Virus record (IMG/VR): IMGVR_UViG_3300030107_002194
Location: 1-31,249 of that record
Origin: a virus
Reading direction: 5' to 3' (one strand)
DNA: 31,249 bases
A program made the position numbers and the translations under genes. Positions 4,855 to 13,069 of the stretch are shown one piece after another (within the stretch, counting starts at the first letter, position 1; each line of letters opens with the position of its first letter). The notes beneath the pieces were generated by a model. It did not search any database and was not told where the DNA came from. It saw nothing but the letters and a program-made list of their open reading frames with translations.

Positions 4855-5253
4855 ATGAGTGCAGTAGCAAAAAAGACATTAACAGATAAACAAGAGAAAT
4901 TCTTAGACTCTCTGTTTGAAAACGGAGGTAATGTTCAAGATGCTATGGAAGTTGCAGACTATCACCCCAATTCCAGATCCAATCTTATTAATTCTGTAAA
5001 GAATGAAATCATAGAAAGAACAAAATCAGCATTAGCAGGGTCAGCTCCTAAATCTGCTAAACGTATTCAAGAAGGATTAGATGCTGATGGCACATTACCT
5101 AGTAGTCAGATGGAAGTTAGAATGAAAGCTGCTGCTGATATACTAGATAGAATAGGAATTACTAAACGACAGGAAATAAACGTACAGGCAGAGGTAGTAC
5201 ATGGAGTTGTTCTTTTGCCTAGTAAGAAACCAATGGTGAATGTAACACCATAA
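4855..5253 (+). CDS. terS: Terminase small subunit
   Basis: This 132-residue protein starts MSAVAKKTLTDKQEKFLDSL and has the typical small-terminase opening: LTDKQ..FLD.L..NGGN..DAMEVADY, a helix-turn-helix-like DNA-binding part, then a helical oligomerisation region (IIERTKSALAGSAPKSAKRI) and MEVRMKAAADILDRIGITKR before a short tail. In the phage it recognises the packaging site and stimulates the large subunit. Its place just ahead of terL, at the head of the plus-strand operon and about 175 bases downstream of the promoter, supports the call. The ribosome binding site is weak (GTAGGTATGGT), which matches the idea of a regulated leader. Confidence 0.8.
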   Translation: MSAVAKKTLTDKQEKFLDSLFENGGNVQDAMEVADYHPNSRSNLINSVKNEIIERTKSALAGSAPKSAKRIQEGLDADGTLPSSQMEVRMKAAADILDRIGITKRQEINVQAEVVHGVVLLPSKKPMVNVTP

Positions 5254-5265
5254 CAAGAAGAATAA

Positions 5266-5427
5266 ATGCCCTTTAAGCCCATTAAAAGCAAATATGAAAT
5301 TGATGAGGTAGATGAGGAAGTTTTGTGGGAAGAATTAAGGAAAGTACCGGAAGATTTATCATTAAAGGAACTTAATACTTTTTTTAAAGAGTATTTACAG
5401 AAGAATCCAAATATGTTTATAAAGTAG
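5266..5427 (+). CDS. Hypothetical small acidic protein, 53 aa
   Basis: The frame encodes MPFKPIKSKYEIDEVDEEVL and continues WEELRKVPEDLSLKELNTFFKEYLQKNPNMFIK, an acidic, mostly helical little protein. An AAGAAGAATAA stretch precedes the ATG. It fills the gap between terS and the HExxH protein in the same direction. Its role is unknown; a packaging accessory is suggested only by its position. Confidence 0.55.
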   Translation: MPFKPIKSKYEIDEVDEEVLWEELRKVPEDLSLKELNTFFKEYLQKNPNMFIK

Positions 5428-5433
5428 TGTGGT

Positions 5434-5766
5434 ATGAGTAAGCAAGATATAGAACCTACTATGACAATAAAAGTAGGTGGAATAGATATAGATGTATTTT
5501 TTGTTCCCGGTGATAATGATAGCTTCGGTGACTTTACTTATTTACAAACACAGATACGAGTAGATTCTCGATTAGAAGGCGGTGCATTAGTTGATACGTT
5601 ACTCCATGAAGTATTTCATGCAATCTGGTCTATAGGTCAATTAAAAGAAAAAGATCAAGAAGAAGAACGAGCAGTTGCAGTAATGGCAAGTTATATGACA
5701 CAAATATTAAGAGATAATCCTCACTTAGTAAAATGGATAACAAAGAACCTTCCTCGTAATGGATAA
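5434..5766 (+). CDS. HExxH putative zinc metalloprotease
   Basis: This 110-residue protein contains HEVFH at residues 58-62, the zinc-binding HExxH signature, preceded by a hydrophobic helix (GALVDTLLHEV), with Glu residues at 76-78 that could supply the third ligand. It resembles small phage and ImmA/IrrE- or SprT-like metallopeptidases in motif, but is short. Being between terS and terL, it could act on a head or packaging protein, or cleave a host regulator. The gene overlaps terL by eight bases. Catalytic activity is inferred from the motif only. Confidence 0.65.
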   Translation: MSKQDIEPTMTIKVGGIDIDVFFVPGDNDSFGDFTYLQTQIRVDSRLEGGALVDTLLHEVFHAIWSIGQLKEKDQEEERAVAVMASYMTQILRDNPHLVKWITKNLPRNG

Positions 5767-7321
5767 AGAAAAACCAAAAAGAAGGTATCAATATAGCAGT
5801 ACCACAAAAGCAAAACAAAAAGCAGCAAGAGATATTTCAAAAAAGAAAAAAGAACTTGCTAAGTTAGAAGCTAAGAAAAATAAGTTAACCCATAAGTCTA
5901 AAGGAGTTGTAGAAGAGGGAGTACAAAAGGTAGAGAAAGATAGTGAAGTTATCTTTTCTCCTAATGAAGGTCCTCAATATGATTTCCTTGCTGCTCCTGA
6001 AAAAGAAGTGTTATATGGCGGTGCAGCAGGTGGTGGCAAGTCTTACGCAATGTTAATGGATTTGTTGCGATATGCAAGTAATGGAAACCATAGAGCATTA
6101 TTGTTAAGAAGAACATTAGCAGAGTTAACAGAGTTAATAGATAAAAGTAAACAAATATATCCAAGAGCTTTTCCTTCTGCAAGGTTTAAAGAATCAACAA
6201 AGACTTGGGTATTTCCTTCTGGAGCTACGGCTTTGTTTAGTTATGTCGATCAAGATGATGATGTATATCGTTATCAAGGTATGGCATTTACTTGGATTGG
6301 GATTGATGAGCTAGGACACTATCCCAGTCCATTCGTTTGGAACTACTTACGTTCTCGTTTACGTACTACAGATCCTTCTATAGATACGTATATGAGAGCT
6401 ACAGCGAATCCGGGTGGATCTGGTGGACATTGGATTAAAAAGATGTTCATAGACCCATCACCTCCAAACGAACCATTCTGGGCTACAGATACTGATACTG
6501 GTAAAGTATTAGCGTATAGTAAAGGGCATGAGAAAGAAGGGCAACCTTTATTTGCTCGTAAGTTTATTCCAGCTAGATTAACAGATAATCCTTATCTTGT
6601 TAAAGATGGAACATACGAAGCAATGCTAATGTCACTTCCTGAAGTACAACGTAGACGTTTACTAGATGGGGATTGGAATGTTAGTGAAGGTGCAGCCTTT
6701 AGTGAGTTTAGTCAACAACACCATGTTATTGAACCAGTAGAGATACCTTATAACTGGGTTAGACTAAGAGCTTGTGATTATGGATTTTCTAGTCCATCCT
6801 GTGTATTATGGGGAGCTATAGATTGGGATGGATGTATTTGGATTTATCGAGAGCTGTATCAAAATAGACTAACAGCAGATGAATTAGCAGAATACATTAT
6901 GGAATTAGAATCAGATGATCCTCAAATGTATATGTCCGTTTTGGATAAATCGTGTTGGAACAAATTAGGAATGGGTAAGAGTATTGCCCTATCTATGATA
7001 GAAAAAGGATTAAGATGGGTTCCATCTAATTCTGATAGGATGCAAGGTAAGCAAGAAGTACACAAACGATTACAGCTTACCAGAGATGATAAACCTAAAT
7101 TAAAAATATTTAATACGTGTACAAATATTATTAGAACATTACCTACATTACCTCTTAGTAAAAACAATAGTGAAGATGTAGATACAAAAGCAGAAGATCA
7201 CGCATATGATGCATTACGTTATATGTTTATGACACAACAAAGTAATAGACCATTTATTCCTCAGTATGGTAGAGGAGCACAACAAAAAGAAGAAGTACAA
7301 GATTCAATATTTGGATATTAA
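5759..7321 (+). CDS. terL: Terminase large subunit
   Basis: This is the DNA-packaging motor ATPase and nuclease (520 residues). After a lysine-rich coiled-coil-like N-terminal extension of about 60 residues come Walker A GGAAGGGKS (87-95), Walker B WIGIDE with D183 and E184, a coupling motif ATANPGG near 214-220, and an RNase H-like nuclease domain with acidic residues D340 (RACDYG), D396 (VLDKS) and D484 (HAYDALRY). Length and motif order are normal for a large terminase of the Terminase_6 type. The basic extension is unusual and might bind DNA. It overlaps the preceding HExxH gene by eight bases and is followed after 11 bases by the lysine-rich protein. Confidence 0.95.
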   Translation: MDKEKPKRRYQYSSTTKAKQKAARDISKKKKELAKLEAKKNKLTHKSKGVVEEGVQKVEKDSEVIFSPNEGPQYDFLAAPEKEVLYGGAAGGGKSYAMLMDLLRYASNGNHRALLLRRTLAELTELIDKSKQIYPRAFPSARFKESTKTWVFPSGATALFSYVDQDDDVYRYQGMAFTWIGIDELGHYPSPFVWNYLRSRLRTTDPSIDTYMRATANPGGSGGHWIKKMFIDPSPPNEPFWATDTDTGKVLAYSKGHEKEGQPLFARKFIPARLTDNPYLVKDGTYEAMLMSLPEVQRRRLLDGDWNVSEGAAFSEFSQQHHVIEPVEIPYNWVRLRACDYGFSSPSCVLWGAIDWDGCIWIYRELYQNRLTADELAEYIMELESDDPQMYMSVLDKSCWNKLGMGKSIALSMIEKGLRWVPSNSDRMQGKQEVHKRLQLTRDDKPKLKIFNTCTNIIRTLPTLPLSKNNSEDVDTKAEDHAYDALRYMFMTQQSNRPFIPQYGRGAQQKEEVQDSIFGY

Positions 7322-7332
7322 AGGGATTAATA

Positions 7333-8367
7333 ATGAATTTAAATAATAAAACTTTAGCAGAATTAGAAAAGCTTCTTAAACAATCAAAAACTGCATCTGA
7401 TAGAAATCGTATTCGTGCAGCTATAAGAAAAAAAGAAGAAACACAAGTAAAGCTAAAAAGACAAAACCTTTTAAAAAAAGGTAAAGAAATTATTGCAGAA
7501 GAAAAACAAAAAAAACAACAAAAAGTAGCAGCAGAAAAAGATATAACAAGTTCATTAAAAGATGAAAAAGCAAAAGGTAAAACAAAATCTAAAACTTCTC
7601 CTGCTGTTGAACTTACTGAAAAACAAAAAGGATTATTACGTGGTATAAAACGTGATAATTCTACTATGACTACTAAACAACTAGAAAATCAAATTAGACG
7701 TAAACCAGATATAACTGTAAAAGAATTAAAAGCAGCAGTAGGTAATGCTTCTAAAAAAAGAACTGGAGTTGTTAAAAAAACAACACCTATACGAAAACCT
7801 AAAATAAAACCTATAGTAAAAACTAGAGTAAAACCTGTAGATTCTCCACCTTCATTAAGAAAAAATATAGGTAAGAAACCTGCATATTTTGCAGATCAAC
7901 CAAGAGTTTCAGATATAAAAGCAACAAAAGCTGTAGTAACTAAAGTTAAACCTAAACTTGACGAAACTGTTGTAGCATCAATGCCAAAAAGTATTAAACC
8001 AGCCGCTAAGAAAATTTCTGATATGTCTTTAAAAGATGTAGGTAGAATGACTGCTAAAAAACTAGGAGATCTTCGTGAGAAAGGTAATAAAGTTGATGAC
8101 TTTCTTGAAGGTGTATTTGCTAAGATAGGTGGCGGTAGAACACGAACTAGAGCAGAAAGAGTTAGAGATAGAGAAACTACAGAACGCATGGAACGTGAAA
8201 GAATGAACAAAGGGGGATCAGTAATGTATGGTATGAAAAAAAAGAAAAAAGAAATGATGGGAGGTGGTTCTGTTAAAATGAAACCTGCCAAACAAATGAA
8301 TAGCAAAAAATATGCTATGAATAGAGGTGGACTAGCCTCACTTAGAAAACCAACAAGAACTATATAA
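7333..8367 (+). CDS. Lysine-rich low-complexity protein of unknown function
   Basis: This 344-residue, very basic protein opens with helical repeats (LAELEKLLKQSKTASDRNRI) and a long K/Q/E-rich stretch suggesting coiled coil, followed by a disordered K/P/T-rich middle and a C-terminus with glycine/methionine/lysine runs (MYGMKKKKKEMMGGGSVKMK). Proteins with similar Met-Gly-Lys tails occur in head modules of marine phages, where they may be packaged with DNA, though this is from memory and not firm. It has a GGGATTAATA leader and sits between terL and a small head gene. A DNA-binding internal head protein is a reasonable guess. Confidence 0.55.
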   Translation: MNLNNKTLAELEKLLKQSKTASDRNRIRAAIRKKEETQVKLKRQNLLKKGKEIIAEEKQKKQQKVAAEKDITSSLKDEKAKGKTKSKTSPAVELTEKQKGLLRGIKRDNSTMTTKQLENQIRRKPDITVKELKAAVGNASKKRTGVVKKTTPIRKPKIKPIVKTRVKPVDSPPSLRKNIGKKPAYFADQPRVSDIKATKAVVTKVKPKLDETVVASMPKSIKPAAKKISDMSLKDVGRMTAKKLGDLREKGNKVDDFLEGVFAKIGGGRTRTRAERVRDRETTERMERERMNKGGSVMYGMKKKKKEMMGGGSVKMKPAKQMNSKKYAMNRGGLASLRKPTRTI

Positions 8368-8379
8368 GGAGATATTACA

Positions 8380-8625
8380 ATGCCTATGGGTAAAGCTTAT
8401 GGTAAAAATGAAATGCAATCAGTATCTAAACAAGGTGAAATGAGTCCTATTCCTGATGGACAATTGTACAGAGAAGGATTAGAAGGCGACATAGTTGGTC
8501 CAACTAATACATCTTTTACAAACACATTAGATGCTAAAACTAAACCGGGATCTATACATAATCAAGAAAAAGCTATTTTTGCAATGGCTGATGATTATTC
8601 ATTATATAATACATCAGGTAAATAA
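8380..8625 (+). CDS. Hypothetical protein, 81 aa
   Basis: This small protein begins MPMGKAYGKNEMQSVSKQGE and contains few strongly hydrophobic residues, so it is probably extended or disordered alone. A clear AAGGAGATATTACA ribosome binding site precedes the ATG. Its position just before the portal gene suggests a minor head protein. No family recognised. Confidence 0.55.
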   Translation: MPMGKAYGKNEMQSVSKQGEMSPIPDGQLYREGLEGDIVGPTNTSFTNTLDAKTKPGSIHNQEKAIFAMADDYSLYNTSGK

Positions 8626-8642
8626 TTAACCGAAAGATTAGT

Positions 8643-10748
8643 ATGGCTATAGGTGATGAAGATCCTGAAGTTATTGAACTCGATTCAGAAGAAACTCCGG
8701 GTCTAACAGGCTACATAAAGCAAAAGTTTATTGATGCTGAAAACGGAAGATTATCTGATGAAAGACGTTGGTTAAAATCCTATAAAAACTATAGGGGTAT
8801 AACTGATAATACAACGTCTTTACGTAGCTCAGAAAAATCTAAAGTATTTATTAAGATAACAAAAGTTAAAGTTTTGGCTGCCTTTGGTCAAATTATTGAC
8901 ATTCTGTTTGCTAATAATAAATTTCCTATTAGTGTTACCAGCACACCAGTTCCTGAAGGTGTGGCTGAATTTGCACATCTTCCTTTACCAGAAGAACAAC
9001 AAATACCTAATGAATTAAAAGATATGCCTTTATCTCAGTTAGGATTTGATGGAAATAACTTAGATGAGTTTCTTGCAGGACTAGCAGAAAAATATAAAGG
9101 GTCTAATTTAGAAGAAGGTGTTTCTAAGTTTGGTGCTCCACAAATTGAACCTGCTAAAGAAAGTGCAAGAGTTTTAGAAAAAACAATTCACGATCAATTA
9201 ACTGACACTAATGCAGCAACAATCTTTCGTCATGCAATTTTTGAATGTTGTTTATTAGGTACTGGTATTATTAAAGGACCTTTTAACTTTAATAAAACTG
9301 TTCATAATTGGGAAATGACTGATGAAGGTAAAACATATGAGCCTTATGATAAAGTTGTTCCACGTATTGAAGCTGTATCTTGTTGGGATTTTTATCCTGA
9401 TCCTGCTGCTGTTTCTATAGAAGATGCTGAGTATATTATACAAAGACATAGATTAAGTAAAGATCAATTACGTGCTTTAATTAATAGACCTCACTTTAAT
9501 ACAGAAGCAGTACGAGCAGCACTAACAGAAGAACCTAATTATGAAGAAAGATATTTTGAACCTGTTCTTCATACAGAAGATGATGATCCTTTATTTGCAG
9601 AAAAAAGATATGAGATCTTAGAATATTGGGGTACATTAGATGCTAGTCTTGCAAGATTGTTTGGACTAGATGTACCTTCAGATATAGATGATCTAGATGC
9701 AGTACAAGTTAATGCATGGATTTCTAATGGTCATGTATTACGTTTAGTATTAAATCCTTTTGTACCAGCAAGAATACCCTATTATAGTTTTCCTTACGAA
9801 TTAAATCCTTATCAATTATTTGGTATTGGTGTTGCAGAGAACATGGAAGATTCTCAACTACTTATGAATGGTCATATGAGAATGGCTATTGATAACTTAG
9901 CTCTTGCAGGTAACATGGTATTTGATATTGATGAAACACAATTAGTTCCGGGTCAAAATATGGAAGTATATCCCGGTAAAATATTTAGAAGGCAGTCAGG
10001 ACAAAGTGGTACAGCAGTTAATGGATTAAAGTTTCCTAATACTGCACCAGAAAATTTACAAATGTTTGATACAGCTAGACGTTTATCAGACGAACAAACA
10101 GGTATTCCTTCTGTTATACACGGACAAACAGGAGTAACTGGCACAGGCAGAACTGCTGCTGGATTATCTATGCTGCTTAATTCCGCAGGATTATCTATTA
10201 AAACTGTAATTAAAAACGTAGATGACTTTTTATTAAAACCTTTAGGTGAAGCGTTCTTTCAATGGAATATGCAATTCAATGACACTAATGCAGAGATTGT
10301 TGGTGATTTAGAAATTAAACCTAAAGGAACATCTGCTATCATGCAGAAAGAAGTACGTAGTCAAAGACTAACAGCTTTACTACAGACTGTTGTTAATCCT
10401 GTTCTTGCACCATTTATTAAAATACCTAACTTAATTAAAGAACTTGCAATATCCCAAGACATAGATCCAGATCAATTAGTTAATGATCCTAACGAAGCAG
10501 CAATTTTTGCAGATATATTAAGAGGTTTAGCAAATGCATCAGGAAACAGCCCAGAAGCTTCTCCCAATAGTCAACAATCCCCAGACATGGGAGCCAATAC
10601 AGCAGTACCTACAGGAGCAGATCCAATGGACCCATCAGGCGTTGGCGGTGGAACAATCGGAGTCGGTAATACGCCAGTTGCAGGGGAAAGTAACTTTACT
10701 GGGGAACCTCCTACAACTGAAGGAACTGGTGAAGTCCAGCTTGGATAA
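8643..10748 (+). CDS. Portal protein
   Basis: This 701-residue protein is the probable dodecameric portal through which DNA enters and leaves the head. Supporting features are its size, its place after terL and ahead of the scaffold and capsid genes, and its sequence style. The N-terminus has GYIKQKFIDAENGRLSDERR and WLKSYKNYRGI; the core contains a large acidic/aromatic region with the segment VPRIEAVSCWDFYPDPAA, typical of podoviral portals; and near residues 380-500 come RIPYYSFPYE, the helix VAENMEDSQLLMNGHMRMAI and a GRTAAGLSMLL motif. The last 70 residues are Gly/Pro/Ser/Thr-rich low complexity and coincide with an overlapping gene in another frame. It appears related to the large portals of podoviruses infecting marine Alphaproteobacteria. 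Confidence 0.85.
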   Translation: MAIGDEDPEVIELDSEETPGLTGYIKQKFIDAENGRLSDERRWLKSYKNYRGITDNTTSLRSSEKSKVFIKITKVKVLAAFGQIIDILFANNKFPISVTSTPVPEGVAEFAHLPLPEEQQIPNELKDMPLSQLGFDGNNLDEFLAGLAEKYKGSNLEEGVSKFGAPQIEPAKESARVLEKTIHDQLTDTNAATIFRHAIFECCLLGTGIIKGPFNFNKTVHNWEMTDEGKTYEPYDKVVPRIEAVSCWDFYPDPAAVSIEDAEYIIQRHRLSKDQLRALINRPHFNTEAVRAALTEEPNYEERYFEPVLHTEDDDPLFAEKRYEILEYWGTLDASLARLFGLDVPSDIDDLDAVQVNAWISNGHVLRLVLNPFVPARIPYYSFPYELNPYQLFGIGVAENMEDSQLLMNGHMRMAIDNLALAGNMVFDIDETQLVPGQNMEVYPGKIFRRQSGQSGTAVNGLKFPNTAPENLQMFDTARRLSDEQTGIPSVIHGQTGVTGTGRTAAGLSMLLNSAGLSIKTVIKNVDDFLLKPLGEAFFQWNMQFNDTNAEIVGDLEIKPKGTSAIMQKEVRSQRLTALLQTVVNPVLAPFIKIPNLIKELAISQDIDPDQLVNDPNEAAIFADILRGLANASGNSPEASPNSQQSPDMGANTAVPTGADPMDPSGVGGGTIGVGNTPVAGESNFTGEPPTTEGTGEVQLG

Positions 10749-10782
10749 CTATAAGATAGAGAAACAACATGGCATTAAATGA
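10534..10782 (+). CDS. Small helical protein overprinted on the portal 3' end
   Basis: This 82-residue frame overlaps the portal gene by 215 bases and the next gene by 14. The sequence reads like a genuine protein: MHQETAQKLLPIVNNPQTWE, then a predicted coiled helix pair (YLQEQIQWTHQALAVEQSES, RQLQGKVTLLGNLLQLKELV). The pattern of an E-S-x-x-IRQLQG-x-x-x-LL-x-LL type helix resembles small proteins that follow portal genes in other phages, by memory. AAGAGG (10520-10525) stands at correct spacing from the ATG. In the portal frame the same DNA encodes a low-complexity tail, as expected if this frame is the constrained one. Confidence 0.6.
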   Translation: MHQETAQKLLPIVNNPQTWEPIQQYLQEQIQWTHQALAVEQSESVIRQLQGKVTLLGNLLQLKELVKSSLDNYKIEKQHGIK

Positions 10783-11665
10783 TGAAATGACAAGACTAAA
10801 AGAAACAAAAAGATCTTCAAGATTTACTGTTACTCCTTCTGCTTTAAATACTACTATGATAACACAAAATCAAGATCAAACTATCTATGGTGTTATATCT
10901 GATATTCTTAATGGTGCTAAAACAGAGTTAAGTAATGTTGATTCTAATTTACCTATAACACCTGTTTTAGATTTTGATTCTTTAAATAGTAAACCTCAAA
11001 GTCAACTTGACCAAGAAACTTTTCAACAACTGGCAGAAGTTAATCCAGATCTTTCTGCAAAACTATTACCTGATGATGAAATGATTCGTTATAAACAACG
11101 ATTAATAGAAGCAGCAAAAAAAGCAAGAGAAAAAAAACAAGAAGGCGGTGAAATTGAAACACAACCTCCTATGGAAACACAACCTCCTATGGAAGAACAA
11201 GCTGATACACAATTAGATATAGCTGGTTTAGGTCCTTTAGGTTTAGTAGATGATATGGATGGAGAAAAACAAACTGGTGTTGCAGATGATTTACCTATGG
11301 AGTTACCTGAAGGTTCTTATGTATTAAATGCTCATGCTGTAGAATTAATTGGTGTAAAAGATTTAAATCAGATTATTAAAGATGCTATTACAATAGCAGT
11401 AGAAGCAGGATATGATTTACCAAAAAAAGTAGATCCTACAAAAAAAGTTCCTATTCAAATATCTAATGGTGAGTTTGTAATACCTGAAATACTTGTTCCT
11501 ATTATAGGATTAGAAAATTTAGAAAAAATGAATCGTAGAGGATTAGAGTATCGTAAACAACAAGAAGCAGAAGCAGGTGAAAAACAACAAGCTGCTAATG
11601 TACAAGAAGCACCAGTAGATGCAGAAACTCAAGACCTTATGGACCAAATAAAAGATGTTGCGTGA
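10769..11665 (+). CDS. Head-module structural protein with duplicated GEFVIP-type motif
   Basis: This 298-residue acidic protein has a polar N-terminal half, a short tandem repeat ETQPPM twice near residues 130-141, and two copies of a motif I recall from marine phage structural proteins: LPEGSYVLNAHAVELIGVKD (about 179-198) and ISNGEFVIPEILVPIIGLEN (about 231-250). Each reads as a two-strand unit ending in an (A/V)xxIGxxxL helix. The C-terminus is Q/E/A rich. The product is probably a virion or assembly protein; function unknown. The ATG overlaps the end of the overprinted gene, and the stop overlaps the lysozyme start by 11 bases. Confidence 0.6.
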   Translation: MALNDEMTRLKETKRSSRFTVTPSALNTTMITQNQDQTIYGVISDILNGAKTELSNVDSNLPITPVLDFDSLNSKPQSQLDQETFQQLAEVNPDLSAKLLPDDEMIRYKQRLIEAAKKAREKKQEGGEIETQPPMETQPPMEEQADTQLDIAGLGPLGLVDDMDGEKQTGVADDLPMELPEGSYVLNAHAVELIGVKDLNQIIKDAITIAVEAGYDLPKKVDPTKKVPIQISNGEFVIPEILVPIIGLENLEKMNRRGLEYRKQQEAEAGEKQQAANVQEAPVDAETQDLMDQIKDVA

Positions 11666-12140
11666 GTTTATAAAAGCAGTAGAAAATCCAGCTCAAGTAG
11701 GTAAAGAAGGAGATGTATGGTTTCCACATGATTCTCCTGAAGGTGGATTACCTACACTAGGTTATGGACATAAATTAACTTTAGAAGAGAATGAAGATCA
11801 ATTAGTATATTGTATTAACATATTACATGGTTGTTCAGATGCAGAGATTGATGAAATATTAGAGGAAGATATAAAAGCTGCAAGTAATGTTGCGGAAAAA
11901 TGTGTTCCAGAATTTCATACTTTATCTGAAACTAAACAGGATATGTTAATAGAATTTGCTTTTAATCTTGGTTATGGATTAAAACAATTTAAGAAATTTA
12001 TAAAGGCTCTCATTGATGATGATTGGGATACTGTTAAGAAGGAGTATAAAAGATTTTATCGTACTCCTGATGGACAACTCCAAGAAGTCAAACATAGAAA
12101 TGAAGAGTTTTATAAATACTTTCTGAGTAGAAACCCTTAA
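11655..12140 (+). CDS. GH24-like lysozyme
   Basis: This 161-residue protein resembles phage T4-type lysozymes (muramidases). The start contains E10 (FIKAVE), and PTLGYGHKLT near 33-42 corresponds to the conserved T-x-G-x-G-H strand, with D26 and T34 as candidate partners of the catalytic glutamate. Downstream helices LIEFAFNLGYGLKQFKKF and WDTVKKEYKRFYR match the C-terminal lobe. It lacks a signal peptide. Located inside the head operon, between portal-associated genes and scaffold, it may be a virion-associated hydrolase used for entry, or the endolysin, exported by a holin. It overlaps the previous gene by 11 bases and is followed by a short hairpin-bearing spacer. Confidence 0.75.
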   Translation: MLREFIKAVENPAQVGKEGDVWFPHDSPEGGLPTLGYGHKLTLEENEDQLVYCINILHGCSDAEIDEILEEDIKAASNVAEKCVPEFHTLSETKQDMLIEFAFNLGYGLKQFKKFIKALIDDDWDTVKKEYKRFYRTPDGQLQEVKHRNEEFYKYFLSRNP

Positions 12141-12172
12141 TCGGCTCTACTTATTAACACCAAAAAGGATAC

Positions 12173-12203
12173 CCAAAGCTGTCACTTTGGTCCCTAAGGA
12201 GGT
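12173..12203 (+). promoter_or_regulatory. Hairpin and strong ribosome binding site before the scaffold gene
   Basis: CCAAAG and CTTTGG (12173-12178 and 12185-12190) form a six-pair stem just upstream of TAAGGAGGT (12195-12203), a near-perfect Shine-Dalgarno sequence with good spacing to the ATG at 12211. No T-run follows, so it is not a terminator. It may stabilise a processed 5' end or support the high expression needed for scaffold and capsid. Confidence 0.55.
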
Positions 12204-12210
12204 ATAAAAA

Positions 12211-13050
12211 ATGATTGATAATAAACCAACAGAAAAGGAAAAACCAAAGCATACCCCATATCAGGGTGAATATAAAAAAGATCTTCTCAAACCTGATGAA
12301 GCACCAGAGCCTGATATATCTGACCTTTCTGAAATAGAAAAAACTCAGACACCAGAAGGAATGGTTGCTAAATCTAAAGATCATGATTGGAAGAAGCGAT
12401 ACGCTGATCTCAAAAGTTACCATGATCGTCAAAAGAATGAGTGGACACAACAAAAGGAATTACTGGAAGCTCAACAAAAGTTAGCTGAAAAAAGTCAAGT
12501 CCTTCAACAAATGCCAAAGTCTCCTGAAGAGATAGAGGAATTTAAAAAGGATTATCCAGATGTTTACGGAGTTGTGGAAACTGTTTCTAAACTACAAGCG
12601 GAAGCTAAAGCAGTAGAACTTGAAGAAAGAATTTCTGCTTTACGTCAACGTGAAGAAGAAGCATCTTACAAAACTGCTGAACAGGAATTGTTATCTATCC
12701 ATCCAGACTTTGTTGAATTGAAAAAGGATGCAGAATTTTTAGATTGGTTAGATAGACAACCTGCTACTATAGCAGATGGAATTTATAAAAACCGAACTGA
12801 TGCTAAATGGGCTGCTAGGGTACTTGATCTGTATAAATTAGATTCTGGTAATGTCAATCAAAAAAAGCAACCTAGATCTTCTAAAAGTGCAGCAGAAGCT
12901 GTTACTAAAACTAAAAGGTCATCCGTTAAAACAACAGATGATGAAAAGAAGATTTGGACTACTCAAGAAATTTCTCGATTAAAGCCTCGTGAGTTTGAAA
13001 AATTAGAACAAGAACTTGACGCAGCAAATCGAGAAGGAAGAATAATTTAA
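12211..13050 (+). CDS. Scaffolding protein
   Basis: This 279-residue acidic/basic patchy protein has the features of a capsid scaffold. It has a disordered N-terminus, then DWKKRYADLKSYHDRQKNEW near residues 59-78, a long coiled-coil region up to about 155 (QQKELLEAQQKLAEKSQVLQ), a conserved-looking helical part YKTAEQELLSIHPDFVELKK and FLDWLDRQPATIADGIY, and a basic C-terminus (TKTKRSSVKT). It is directly ahead of the major capsid gene and has one of the strongest ribosome binding sites here. Such proteins guide prohead assembly and leave before DNA fills the head. No protease-type head maturation gene is adjacent. Confidence 0.85.
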   Translation: MIDNKPTEKEKPKHTPYQGEYKKDLLKPDEAPEPDISDLSEIEKTQTPEGMVAKSKDHDWKKRYADLKSYHDRQKNEWTQQKELLEAQQKLAEKSQVLQQMPKSPEEIEEFKKDYPDVYGVVETVSKLQAEAKAVELEERISALRQREEEASYKTAEQELLSIHPDFVELKKDAEFLDWLDRQPATIADGIYKNRTDAKWAARVLDLYKLDSGNVNQKKQPRSSKSAAEAVTKTKRSSVKTTDDEKKIWTTQEISRLKPREFEKLEQELDAANREGRII

Positions 13051-13069
13051 CTTTTAAGGAGAAAATGAC

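Noticed and set aside
7896-8306. A 136-codon minus-strand frame opposite the lysine-rich protein gene
   Set aside because: Complement of Lys/Met-rich codons gives Phe/Ile/Ser-rich sequence; no initiation signal.
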